The notes under the pieces are model-generated. The model had not been told where the DNA came from and did not search any database. It saw nothing but the letters and a program-made list of their open reading frames with translations. DNA of 64,000 nucleotides from a virus: positions 1 through 64,000 of IMG/VR virus record IMGVR_UViG_3300037961_002553. One strand, given 5' to 3'. The position numbers and the translations under genes are program-made. Of this stretch, positions 21,454 through 29,579 are shown piece by piece (positions within the stretch are counted from its first letter, which is position 1; the number at the start of each line of letters is the position of its first letter).

Positions 21454-21828
21454 ATGAAACTCTCCAAAATTTCTAATTTTGAAGAGTATTTAGATGTAAT
21501 AACAATAATGGCTAGAGATTTATCGGATGAATCTTTACATAGAATAGGTATGGCAATCAATGTCTGTGATTCTTACATGGATGAGCAGGAAAAAATATAT
21601 AGGCTAAATACCACTCTCAAAAAATGTCTGTGGGAATATGAAGAAGCAATCAACATGGGCTTTCACAAATTCATAATCAAACAGACAGGTAAAATTAAAG
21701 AATTGCTTAACTACCACCACTATAATTGTGAAGGAGAATCATGCGATGTTTGTAATATATTGAAAGAAACTAAAATAAAAATGGTGATTAATAATGAAAG
21801 AGAAGAACCCGCAATATATTCTCAATAA
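21454..21828 (+). CDS. Helical protein with C-terminal cysteines
   Basis: 124 residues, mostly helical (FEEYLDVITIMARDLSDESLHRIG). A C-terminal CEGESCDVC could bind a metal. Nine bases after RNR (AGGTGATTAA). The end overlaps the next microprotein gene in another frame. Function unknown. Confidence 0.6.
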   Translation: MKLSKISNFEEYLDVITIMARDLSDESLHRIGMAINVCDSYMDEQEKIYRLNTTLKKCLWEYEEAINMGFHKFIIKQTGKIKELLNYHHYNCEGESCDVCNILKETKIKMVINNEREEPAIYSQ

Positions 21829-21955
21829 GAGAAGCAACAAACAAATAGCCACACGCTGTCGTGTATGTGGCGGCAACCTTATGGTTGCCCATGAAATCAA
21901 GAACGAAATTCATGACAAATGTGATAATGATGATAAAAATGTATATATGATGTGA
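21794..21955 (+). CDS. 53-residue zinc-ribbon microprotein
   Basis: MKEKNPQYILNKRSNKQ then CRVCGGNLMVAHE...H..KC: CxxC with downstream H and C, a small zinc knuckle. Overlaps the end of the previous gene by 35 bases. Confidence 0.5.
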   Translation: MKEKNPQYILNKRSNKQIATRCRVCGGNLMVAHEIKNEIHDKCDNDDKNVYMM

Positions 21956-21959
21956 TACA

Positions 21960-23117
21960 ATGAAACTAAGAATTAAAAAACCAGATGATAGTAATGATTA
22001 TTTTGAAACGAACATTACTTGTGCTACCTATAATTTTAGAGAAGTTATGACGGTTAGTTATCTGCGAAGTGCTAAAGACCCAATTCAAGCAGGATTGGAA
22101 GCCTTTTGGAAAGATATTATTTCTCCTAGAAAATCAAGGAGAACCTATTATAATGGCTTTGGATATAACTTTCATCATATTGTTTTTATTGAAGGTTGTC
22201 CTATCGTTCTTTCAAGAGAAGGCATTCGTTATCAACTGAATGGTAAATCATACAGCCTTGCGACTATTTGTTCTGCTTTAGCAAGAATTACTTACAAATC
22301 ATGTTTTGAGAAGAAGCCAGACGCTTTATTGTCTGCTTTGTATGCTACACTTAATTTACCAGAGAATGTCAAATATTGTATTGAAAATCGTGCGCCATTT
22401 CATTTCTTCCAAGACTTTGAGAAGCAAGATGTTCGTTTGAATGTCGTTCAAATTGATGATAAGATGCTCGCTATGGAAATCAGCGATGGTGTTTGGGGTG
22501 AAATAACTCCGAAGCAACTTGACTCTTACTGTAATTTCTATGTTCATGGTAAGCGAAGAGGCTCATGGAAGTATCTTTCTCCTAAATCCCTATATACTAG
22601 GTTGATGGGTCGTGAACCAACGGAGGCTGAATTGAAAGTGATGGTCGCCTTTTTGATGCAGAACAGAATGCAAGACATTGTGGATGCAAGAGCATTAGAA
22701 TTAGTGGCTGATATGTTGGTTCAACACAAAGGCCGACTATCTGCTGAATATGACAATGATGGGGTTCTAACAAATCTCTTCGTTAGAGGTAAAGATTATG
22801 ATTGGCAATTGACAAATAATCGCTATAAGTCTGGTATTCAAATGGTTTCAACCTATGTCTGGCAACCAGTCTTAGAAGTCATTAGAGATGAAGATGATGT
22901 TAAAATCATCAAGGAAAAGAAAATGTCCGAACCAGATTGGCGTGGCCCAATTTGTATTGATAATATGGCTGATGGCTCTCCATTAGGCGACCAATTCGCC
23001 GCAAGAGCGTTAGCCCTTCTTAACGACTCCTTTACAATAACAATAGTGAATACGATTAAGCGGTATCTTGCCGCCGAACCAAATGAATATAGGATTGATA
23101 ATGATGATTTGCGATGA
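21960..23117 (+). CDS. Protein of unknown function, 385 aa
   Basis: 385 residues, no recognised domain. Beta-rich N-terminal third (FHHIVFIEGCPIVLSREGIRY), a central helical region (LMGREPTEAELKVMVAFLMQNRMQDIVDARALELVADML) and a C-terminal WRGPICIDN...GDQFAARALALL block. Located between RNR and TFB and overlapping the TFB start. Its position, beside TFB and near the modifier genes, suggests an early role in transcription or replication control, but this is not established. Confidence 0.65.
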   Translation: MKLRIKKPDDSNDYFETNITCATYNFREVMTVSYLRSAKDPIQAGLEAFWKDIISPRKSRRTYYNGFGYNFHHIVFIEGCPIVLSREGIRYQLNGKSYSLATICSALARITYKSCFEKKPDALLSALYATLNLPENVKYCIENRAPFHFFQDFEKQDVRLNVVQIDDKMLAMEISDGVWGEITPKQLDSYCNFYVHGKRRGSWKYLSPKSLYTRLMGREPTEAELKVMVAFLMQNRMQDIVDARALELVADMLVQHKGRLSAEYDNDGVLTNLFVRGKDYDWQLTNNRYKSGIQMVSTYVWQPVLEVIRDEDDVKIIKEKKMSEPDWRGPICIDNMADGSPLGDQFAARALALLNDSFTITIVNTIKRYLAAEPNEYRIDNDDLR

Positions 23118-23961
23118 ATGTGGTAGCAACAATAACTCATTTGATGAGATACAAGGCGAAAGAATTTGTAATGACTGTGGGCTTATCTTAGTCCAAGAGA
23201 TGTTTGAAGAAACCGTTCACATTTTAGATACGGGCGGGAACCTCAAACATTCTGCTGATAAAGGCAGATTAGGTTCTGTTATTACAGGTAAAGGTTCTTA
23301 CAAGTTTAATAAGTTCGGTAAGAATAGCGTAATTCCTCAGCATATTCAAAATGCTCTAATGCATTGTAATATGATTTTGGCTCATGTTGCTCCTAATTTG
23401 GGATTGAATGAGCGTGTTGAGAAACTGTATCTTGATTTACATAGTAAGGGCGTATTCGGAAGAAGTCAAATTGAAGCAAGAGCAACAGCAGTTGTCTTTT
23501 ATGCTTTGAGAGAGAATGGAACGCCACATACCTTTGCAGAAGTTTCTGCTGAATTTGATGCTAACTTAAAATCAGTTAAGAGATTAGTTAGAAAGATTAA
23601 CCAAGTCTTTAGAAACAAAGCAGGTTATAGTCCTGTTAATCCACAGTATCTTTTAGAGAAAACTCTCAATGATATTACCGATGATTTGGTGTTTAGGAGA
23701 CAAACTATCAAGGTGTTGGAGTTCTTTGAAACAAAGGTAGCGCAAAATACCTTCAACAAGGGAAGGTCATATTATGCTTCTATTATTTGGATTTCAGCAA
23801 ACATGAATGTGAACACATTGATAACTCAAAATCTAATCACAAAGAAAACGGGGTTCTCTCGTTTCAATATTAGACGACAAACAAAAGCAATTCTATCTAT
23901 GATTGGTTTAGAACTAGCCAGTCAAGTAAAAGGAAAACAATTAAGCGAACTAGGTGAATAA
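23101..23961 (+). CDS. tfb: Transcription initiation factor B (TFIIB homologue)
   Basis: 286 residues. An N-terminal zinc ribbon uses C4, C7, C23 and C26 (CDEC...CNDCG). A linker with a GRLGSVITGKG-like B-finger follows, then two cyclin-like repeats (about 75-165 and 180-280). The protein recruits RNA polymerase to TATA-bound TBP. A virus-encoded TFB can redirect host polymerase to viral promoters. It is the clearest evidence for an archaeal host. The start overlaps the end of the 385-residue gene. Confidence 0.9.
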   Translation: MMICDECGSNNNSFDEIQGERICNDCGLILVQEMFEETVHILDTGGNLKHSADKGRLGSVITGKGSYKFNKFGKNSVIPQHIQNALMHCNMILAHVAPNLGLNERVEKLYLDLHSKGVFGRSQIEARATAVVFYALRENGTPHTFAEVSAEFDANLKSVKRLVRKINQVFRNKAGYSPVNPQYLLEKTLNDITDDLVFRRQTIKVLEFFETKVAQNTFNKGRSYYASIIWISANMNVNTLITQNLITKKTGFSRFNIRRQTKAILSMIGLELASQVKGKQLSELGE

Positions 23962-23962
23962 T

Positions 23963-24286
23963 ATGTTTGAAAAGGAATGGAATAAAATAGCAAAGAAAGT
24001 ATATAAGAACGCAGTTAATCATGGGTTTTGGAAAGAAACCCCGAATGATGGTGAACGCATGGCTTTGATTCATGCTGAAATTAGTGAAGCACTTGAGGCT
24101 TTGCGTGATGGAAACCCGTCATCTTCAAAGATTATTGAGTTCAGTAATCTTGAAGAAGAATTAGCCGATGCAGTAATTCGTATTATGGATTATGCTTTCG
24201 GCAAAGATTTAGATATTGCAGGAGCAATTCTAGCAAAAATGGAATATAATGAAAGCCGTGAATTCATGCATGGTAAAACATTTTAA
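23963..24286 (+). CDS. mazG: MazG-like nucleotide pyrophosphohydrolase
   Basis: 107 residues from the ATG at 23963 (AGGTGA upstream). Contains the MazG helix pattern: LIHAEISEALEALRDG (ExxE) and LEEELADAVIRIMD (EExxD), with metal-binding E and D residues. Such enzymes hydrolyse NTPs/dNTPs, limit non-canonical nucleotides or (p)ppGpp, and are common in marine phages. Confidence 0.85.
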   Translation: MFEKEWNKIAKKVYKNAVNHGFWKETPNDGERMALIHAEISEALEALRDGNPSSSKIIEFSNLEEELADAVIRIMDYAFGKDLDIAGAILAKMEYNESREFMHGKTF

Positions 24287-24298
24287 GGAGGAATAAAT

Positions 24299-24856
24299 AT
24301 GAGAAAAGTATTAGTAATTGGAGCAGGCGGAATTGGAAGTTTTCTAATTCCTACATTAGATAAAGTTGGTCTTTACCGCATTCATGTGGCTGACCCCGAT
24401 GGTGTAGAAACAAAGAATCTACCTTATCAAAACTTTAAGAAAGGCCATGTTGGGCAGAATAAGGCTCAAGTAATGATGGATTCCTACGAATCTGTTAGTT
24501 CTTTCAGTAAATACCCAATTTTAACGGCAAAACAAATGGAGGGCTATGACCTTGTGATTTGTTGCGTTGATAACTTGGGCGTGAGGCGAACCTTATACAA
24601 CACAACCCTTAAATGGCTTGACTTACGAGCGCAAGGCAGAAATGCCGCCCTTGTGTCGCATAAGGCCGACCCGAAGATGTATGATATGCTCTTAGCAGGT
24701 GAAGAAGGTTCATTCAGTTGTCAAGGGGATTCTTGGGATGGAACAAATAGTAATGTTCATTTTATGCAGGTCGCAATTGCAGGATTAGGCGCACAATGGA
24801 TTCAAAGATACTTCAATGATGAAGAAGTGAGAGATTATATGGTGGTGAATGTATGA
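24299..24856 (+). CDS. E1-like / ThiF-family adenylating protein
   Basis: 185 residues, a minimal E1 adenylation fold. GAGGIG (8-13) binds ATP. D32 and D34 (ADPDGVE) with N40, Q44 and K55 follow the D-x-D...N...Q...K pattern, then VICCVDN (about 86-92). The usual R in NLxRQ is replaced (NLPYQ), seen in some phage-type ThiF proteins; C141 in SFSCQG is a candidate thioester cysteine. No CxxC zinc pair, so it is shorter than MoeB. Expected to adenylate the C-terminal Gly of a ubiquitin-like protein, here probably 18904-19110. Starts at a GGAGGAATAAATATG junction. Confidence 0.82.
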   Translation: MRKVLVIGAGGIGSFLIPTLDKVGLYRIHVADPDGVETKNLPYQNFKKGHVGQNKAQVMMDSYESVSSFSKYPILTAKQMEGYDLVICCVDNLGVRRTLYNTTLKWLDLRAQGRNAALVSHKADPKMYDMLLAGEEGSFSCQGDSWDGTNSNVHFMQVAIAGLGAQWIQRYFNDEEVRDYMVVNV

Positions 24857-25896
24857 GCAAAAAAAGAAATTTTTGGACGGATGAACAGTTAGCGTTCCTT
24901 GTTGTTTGCAGAACGAAGAAGCAATCATGGGAGCAGATTGCTAACTCTATGCAAGAGAAGTTCGGCTTTTGGAGAAGTCCCGCTAACATTGGCTCAAAAT
25001 ACCGTAGTCTATTTGATGGCGACCATGCCAAAGAATATACGCCCCAACAATCAAAATTCATTATTGATTGCTATTTGAATCACTTCCAGACAAAAGTGAT
25101 TCTTGATGGTTATTTTGAACAGTTTGGTCAAAACATCAAGGAATCAGATATTGATGATGTCGTCAAAAAGCATCTAGCGACAGAAAAGAAAGTAGATGCT
25201 GAAATCAAAACAATAAAAACAAAAATTAAGGAGAGAAAAAATATGAAGAGAAACGCATGGACAAAAGAAGAAGATGAGCAATTGCTTGCTTGTGGTTCTT
25301 GGAAAGAAGCGATGGAATTGCAGAATGGTCGTTCAAGGACGGCTAAGAACAACCGTTGGGCTTTGCTACAAAAGCGAAGAAAAGAACAAAAGAAAGGCGC
25401 AAAGCGTGGACGAATGACAAAGGCTGAATTAGAAATGATTCGCAATTGTAAAACTGTTGAAGAAGCATTGGCATTGAATTTGCGAAAGCCCGAAACAATT
25501 ATTCGGCAATTTACTACTTTCAATTCAAAGAAGAAAGAAGTTGTGCTTGCTGTTGAGCCTAAGCCAAAGAAGGAGCGTAAGCAATATGCCCCTCGTTGGA
25601 CGAAAGAAGAGGATTATGACCTAATCTTGAACTTTTACGAACTTTCAATTGACGAAGCCCGAAACCGATTTAATCGGTCATACGGGGCTATCGCAACCCG
25701 CTTAGAAAAGTTGGTTGATAGCACAAAGCCTGAGCATATCTCTATGCTTATGGAGGCTTCTAAGGAAATCAAGAGTCGCAAGAAGGCACAGAACCCAACG
25801 CCCAAAAAGAGCCGCAGAACGCTACGGAAGGAGCGAAAGAAGGCTAAGAAAGAGGCTAAGTTGAAGGCCAAGTTGCAGAAAATCCGAGGTGAATAA
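24853..25896 (+). CDS. Myb/SANT-like multi-HTH protein
   Basis: 347 residues with several tryptophan-containing helical repeats: NFWTDEQLAFLVVCRTKKQSW (residues ~5-45), NAWTKEEDEQLLACGSW (~133-150) and PRWTKEEDYDLILNF (~235-250), each like a Myb/SANT repeat, plus lysine-rich linkers and a very basic C-terminus. A DNA- or chromatin-binding role is likely. ATGA overlap with the E1-like gene, and the JAMM gene follows 2 bases after, so the three are translated together. It may be the substrate, adaptor or an unrelated neighbour. Confidence 0.75.
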   Translation: MSKKRNFWTDEQLAFLVVCRTKKQSWEQIANSMQEKFGFWRSPANIGSKYRSLFDGDHAKEYTPQQSKFIIDCYLNHFQTKVILDGYFEQFGQNIKESDIDDVVKKHLATEKKVDAEIKTIKTKIKERKNMKRNAWTKEEDEQLLACGSWKEAMELQNGRSRTAKNNRWALLQKRRKEQKKGAKRGRMTKAELEMIRNCKTVEEALALNLRKPETIIRQFTTFNSKKKEVVLAVEPKPKKERKQYAPRWTKEEDYDLILNFYELSIDEARNRFNRSYGAIATRLEKLVDSTKPEHISMLMEASKEIKSRKKAQNPTPKKSRRTLRKERKKAKKEAKLKAKLQKIRGE

Positions 25897-25898
25897 AC

Positions 25899-26483
25899 AT
25901 GGGAAGAATTAAAGATAAAATGATTAAAGACGGTGATGACGACGATGATGATGGTTATGACCATTATGAGATTGAACAAGCAGAATTGGAGTATTTTCGT
26001 CAAAAAGCAATTGATGACATTAAGGCTCACTATGAGATTCTTTTGAACGAACAGTTGCGTTCTTGCGTTGGCCCAAGAGAAAAACTAGAAGGTGTTGCTA
26101 TGCATTCTTTAGCATTTCATGACACTATTTGGCAAGCATCTACGGAAACTCTTCCTAATCTTGAAGTGCAGGTTGTAATTGATGGAAAGAACAATTGTTT
26201 CGTTTCAACGGGAAGTCCGGGTTTTGTTGATTTCTTTGAGCCTCCAATTGGTATGACTCTTCCTATTCGTTGTTGGATTCATACTCATCCATTTGGTGCT
26301 GCTTATTTTAGTGGAACTGATATTCGGACTGTTTCTATCTGGGAACCAAATATGGAATGTGCATATGTTCTTGGTGGAACTGGGCATTATGGTTTTTGGG
26401 AGAGTCGCTTTGAACCTAAGCAATTAGGAATCTATGTGAACAATGAAGAACATGAAATCCAAACATGGGGTGAAGAAGAATGA
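25899..26483 (+). CDS. JAMM/MPN-domain metallopeptidase
   Basis: 194 residues. Residues 128-141 read H-T-H-P...S-G-T-D, an exact JAMM motif HxHx7SxxD (H128, H130, S138, D141), which coordinates the catalytic zinc in deubiquitinases such as Rpn11 and archaeal JAMM1. An acidic tract (DGDDDDDDG) and a helix precede the domain. Likely job: remove or mature the ubiquitin-like protein (cut after GG). It follows the E1-like and Myb-like genes. Confidence 0.85.
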   Translation: MGRIKDKMIKDGDDDDDDGYDHYEIEQAELEYFRQKAIDDIKAHYEILLNEQLRSCVGPREKLEGVAMHSLAFHDTIWQASTETLPNLEVQVVIDGKNNCFVSTGSPGFVDFFEPPIGMTLPIRCWIHTHPFGAAYFSGTDIRTVSIWEPNMECAYVLGGTGHYGFWESRFEPKQLGIYVNNEEHEIQTWGEEE

Positions 26484-26767
26484 GTAAGAGAATTAAAAGC
26501 GGTTTAAGCACCGCCGCAAAATATCCAGATAGACCGATGAGAGAAGCCGAAAAAATTTCTTTGAAGAAAAGAGCCGAGCGACACACAAATGCTCATCCTA
26601 ATGATAAGAACACGCTAAAGGAAAACAAAGGTGTTCAATGGGCAAAGTCAAGAAAGACTGAGCGAGATAAGAAATTGAAGCAGTTTTACAAAACTCATGT
26701 TTATACTTGGGTTTCCGAAAACCGCCGAGCATGGGTCGCTATTCCTCCAATGGAGGAAGAAGAATGA
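26480..26767 (+). CDS. Basic protein, function unknown
   Basis: 95 residues, strongly basic (KSGLSTAAKYPDRPMREAEK; KSRKTERDKKLKQFYK), ending PPMEEEE, whose codons contain the ribosome site for GroES. Nucleic-acid binding likely. ATGA overlap with the JAMM gene. Confidence 0.6.
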   Translation: MSKRIKSGLSTAAKYPDRPMREAEKISLKKRAERHTNAHPNDKNTLKENKGVQWAKSRKTERDKKLKQFYKTHVYTWVSENRRAWVAIPPMEEEE

Positions 26768-26982
26768 AGGCTTTGGGCAATTATGCAGTAATTAAACTGG
26801 AAAATTCAGTATCTGCATCAGGTATTCAGGTTAAAATTGATAGCACAGGTATTGTGCATTCTTGTCCCTCAATGCCCGAAGTGGAAGGTAAATTGGTTCT
26901 ATTTGACGATAGACACCGTTTCGTGACTCACGAAGATATGATAGTTGTTTCTGTTGAACATTTATTGGGAGTGATTGAATGA
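26764..26982 (+). CDS. groES: GroES-like co-chaperonin
   Basis: 72 residues, slightly shorter than GroES (~95). The pattern ALGNYAVIKLENSVSASGIQV...GIVHSCP...GKLVLFDDRHRF...MIVVSVEHLLGVIE follows the cpn10 order: N-terminal strand, shortened mobile loop, glycine before V, 'V.F' strand and final ILGVIE. The gene overlaps the chaperonin start. It is expected to cap the chaperonin below. Confidence 0.75.
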   Translation: MKALGNYAVIKLENSVSASGIQVKIDSTGIVHSCPSMPEVEGKLVLFDDRHRFVTHEDMIVVSVEHLLGVIE

Positions 26983-28502
26983 TTTTGAATGGAGAAGAAG
27001 TAAAACAAAAGTTGCTACAAGGCATTAACTTGGTTGCTGATACAGTTAAACCAACATTAGGGCCACAAGCAAAAACTGTGATTTTACAGGGTAATCCTCC
27101 TGTTGTGATTAACGACGGAGTGACGATTACAAAATATATTTCCCATGACGACCCTTATGTTCAAATGGGAGTTCAATTAGTTCAAAATCTAGCAAGTAAA
27201 GCCCAAGAAGGTTCAGGCGACGGAACCACTACTGCTTGCATTCTTGCACAGGCTTTTTGTAATGAATTAATGAAGAATGAAGAACACATGACTACACATG
27301 ACTTTAATCTTCTAATGGAATCTCTTCGTGAGCAAACCATTAGTTTCTTAGATAGTATCTCTATGACTGTTGATGATATGGATATTTTCAATGTTGCTAC
27401 GATTGCCGCAAACAACGATGCTTCTTTGGGTTCTTTAATCAAAGAAGCATTTAATACGGTTGGTCGTGATGGTGTGATTACTGTTGAAGAATCTAATGAT
27501 TATCAAACTCAATTGATTCTTCGTGAAGGTATGGAAATCCAAGAAGGTTATTTGAGCCATCTTATGTGCAATACGGAAAGTGGAAAGGTAGAGTTTAATA
27601 ACCCTGTTGTTTTCATGTCAAATATGAGCCTCCGTCATTTCAAGGACATTATGCCTCTGCTTGAATATTCAGCGAGTCAAAGCCGACCTCTTTTGATTAT
27701 GTGCAAAGGTATGGATGGTTCAGCACTTAACAATTTGATTATGAATCTAATCAATAAGACTGTTGAATGTGCAGTAGTTATGGCTCCTAATTTCGGAGAT
27801 GCTCAAATTGATGAGTTGTCGGATATTCAGTCTTTAATTGGTGGTAAAGTCTTTGTTGAAGAAAGCAAGGACGATTCTAAACTCTTTACTGAAACTGATT
27901 TGGGAACCTGTTCTAAAGTCATTATCACAAAAGAAACCACGACCTTTATTGGCGGAGAAGGCAATACCGAAGATAGAATCAAAGCCCTGAAAGAACAGGC
28001 ACTTGATTTGAAAGGGCATGACTTGGCTCGGATTAAATCAAGAGTAGCCCGCCTCAAGGGTGGAATTGCTACTATCAAGGTTGGTGCTTCTTCATCAATT
28101 GAAATGCGAGAAAAGAAAGAACGACTTGATGATGCACTTCACGCAACAAAAGCCGCCTTAGAAGAAGGTATTGTTGTTGGTGGTGGTGTTCCATTTATTC
28201 GTCTTGCTTATGCCATTGAAGCACCCGAATGGTTTAGAAAGTCTGTTGTAAAACCTTATCGTGTTTTGATGGATAACGCAAACTACACCGAACAAACAAG
28301 AGTTGTGGGTTTTGAAATTGAAAAGACAATTGATGGAACAAATCCTAACTGGGGATTCAATGCCGTTTCATGTCAGCATGAAGATTTGTTTAAGGCGGGA
28401 GTCTTTGACCCTGTGAAGGTTTCTAAGAACAGTTTCTTAGCAGCATTGTCAATTGCTCAGTTGTTTTATTCAACAGATGTAGCAGTATTAGTGGAGGAAT
28501 AA
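26979..28502 (+). CDS. groEL: Group I chaperonin (GroEL)
   Basis: 507 residues. Hallmarks: TLGPQAKTVIL, DGVTITK, GDGTTTACIL (ATP binding, ~75-85), and RLKGGIATIKVG followed by a block with EKKERLDDALHATKAALEEGIVVGGG, which is group I GroEL rather than archaeal thermosome. No GGM tail. It folds viral or capsid proteins in an ATP cycle with GroES. The group I type in an otherwise archaeal replication set suggests acquisition from bacteria or from a host that carries GroEL. Confidence 0.93.
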   Translation: MILNGEEVKQKLLQGINLVADTVKPTLGPQAKTVILQGNPPVVINDGVTITKYISHDDPYVQMGVQLVQNLASKAQEGSGDGTTTACILAQAFCNELMKNEEHMTTHDFNLLMESLREQTISFLDSISMTVDDMDIFNVATIAANNDASLGSLIKEAFNTVGRDGVITVEESNDYQTQLILREGMEIQEGYLSHLMCNTESGKVEFNNPVVFMSNMSLRHFKDIMPLLEYSASQSRPLLIMCKGMDGSALNNLIMNLINKTVECAVVMAPNFGDAQIDELSDIQSLIGGKVFVEESKDDSKLFTETDLGTCSKVIITKETTTFIGGEGNTEDRIKALKEQALDLKGHDLARIKSRVARLKGGIATIKVGASSSIEMREKKERLDDALHATKAALEEGIVVGGGVPFIRLAYAIEAPEWFRKSVVKPYRVLMDNANYTEQTRVVGFEIEKTIDGTNPNWGFNAVSCQHEDLFKAGVFDPVKVSKNSFLAALSIAQLFYSTDVAVLVEE

Positions 28503-28504
28503 AT

Positions 28505-28612
28505 ATGGATAAAGAGATTGTAAGAATGACTACCGTTTATTCGGATGGGACTATGTGTATTCTCATTAAAGAAGATGATGGTCGTTTGAGAGTTGAATGG
28601 AGGGAACGCTGA
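28505..28612 (+). CDS. 35-residue protein
   Basis: MDKEIVRMTTVYSDG...KEDDGRLRVEWRER, a beta-hairpin-like peptide. Start at a GGAGGAATAAATATG junction, ATGA-type overlap with the next. Unknown. Confidence 0.5.
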   Translation: MDKEIVRMTTVYSDGTMCILIKEDDGRLRVEWRER

Positions 28613-28728
28613 TGGAATGCCCTAATTGTAAAAGAAGCATTATGCCCTATTTTGGTGGGTATCATATGCGAAGATATGGTATGTGTCAAGATTGTTGGGA
28701 AGTAAAACTCAAGGAGACTAAGAAATGA
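28612..28728 (+). CDS. 38-residue zinc-ribbon microprotein
   Basis: CPNC and CQDC pairs, 24 residues apart, with MPYFGGYHMRRYG between. A minimal zinc ribbon, overlapped by its neighbours on both sides (TGATG, ATGA). Confidence 0.55.
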   Translation: MECPNCKRSIMPYFGGYHMRRYGMCQDCWEVKLKETKK

Positions 28729-29123
28729 AAGAGAAAGCAATTACTGTTGTTTTACCTGCGCCACATAAGCAAAGGATAAAATGCCCTATCTGTGAAGGAA
28801 ACAAATGTAAAGTCTGCAATATGTCTGGGGAACTAGGTATTAATGTAGCACCAAAAATTCCGATTCAAAGGGCGCATATCATCAAATATGTTGCTGAAAA
28901 TATGCACGAAGTAGCAAAGGAAATTACTCGCAAATATGGTTTAGTGCCTGAAATTAATACGGCTGAAGTGATAGAAGTAAATGGAGGACAATTTGAAGTT
29001 GTTCAGATTTCTAGTCTTGGCGGTGTTTGTTGGGTTGTGAATCGCTTGGATGATTTAGATACTCCAAGATATTTTACATCAAAACAGGAACTTGACAAGT
29101 TTAAACAGGGGTGGATGAATTGA
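28725..29123 (+). CDS. Protein with DnaJ-like CxxC knuckle
   Basis: 132 residues. N-terminal CPICEGNKCKVCNMSG is a compact CxxC..CxxC knuckle as in DnaJ. A helical stretch (MHEVAKEITRKYGLVP) follows, then a beta-rich C-terminal half (FEVVQISSLGGVCWVVNRLDD). Function unknown. Confidence 0.6.
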   Translation: MKEKAITVVLPAPHKQRIKCPICEGNKCKVCNMSGELGINVAPKIPIQRAHIIKYVAENMHEVAKEITRKYGLVPEINTAEVIEVNGGQFEVVQISSLGGVCWVVNRLDDLDTPRYFTSKQELDKFKQGWMN

Positions 29124-29332
29124 CAGATGAATTGGAAGTTAAAGGAACCATAGTCCGTAATGCTGAACTGGACTGTAAAATAAAGCGTGGTGTCTATTGG
29201 AATATAGAGGTCGTGGATATTCGTTGGTATCGTAATGACAAACCAACGAATAAAGGCATTCGTTTGAATGTTGATGAAGCAAAATTGTTATTACAAATTT
29301 TAAGGAGAGAATTAGATGAAGAGAGTAAGTGA
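29120..29332 (+). CDS. PC4-like transcription coactivator / ssDNA-binding protein
   Basis: 70 residues from the TTG at 29120 (GGGGTGG at a proper distance; an ATG at 29111 is too close). The block YWNIEVVDIRWYRNDKPTNKGIRLNVDEAKLLLQIL follows the PC4/YdbC pattern 'vDIRxWyx...pTxKGIxLxxxxxxxL'. PC4 proteins bind single-stranded DNA as dimers and act in transcription and repair. With TFB this gives two transcription factors. Confidence 0.65.
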   Translation: MTDELEVKGTIVRNAELDCKIKRGVYWNIEVVDIRWYRNDKPTNKGIRLNVDEAKLLLQILRRELDEESK

Positions 29333-29579
29333 TGTTCAATCAAAGAAAAGCCTACGGGCGGCAAATGAAGAAAGACAATACGGACATAACGCTGTTCCTC
29401 GTTTTGGAACTTGTGCTGGAAAGATTATTGATTTGTTTGCCATTTATGTTGAAGAATGTATGACTGTTCCACCTAAAGGCGGAAGAGGTTGTCGTGTTCA
29501 AAAAGAACACATTGATTTGTGTTTTGGTAAGTTTTATCAAGCGATGAGAGAATTTATGGATGGTGAAAAGAATGAATAG
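29316..29579 (+). CDS. Small basic protein
   Basis: 87 residues: KRVSDVQSKKSLRAANEERQYG then a helical core with FGTCAGKIIDLFAIYVEECM and KGGRGCRVQKEH. AAGGAG precedes the ATG. Not recognised. Confidence 0.6.
   Translation: MKRVSDVQSKKSLRAANEERQYGHNAVPRFGTCAGKIIDLFAIYVEECMTVPPKGGRGCRVQKEHIDLCFGKFYQAMREFMDGEKNE

Noticed and set aside
25899-26483. JAMM protein as a tail-tip peptidase as in lambda gpK
   Set aside because: It is in the early block beside an E1-like gene and far from the tail genes, and has no NlpC/P60 domain.
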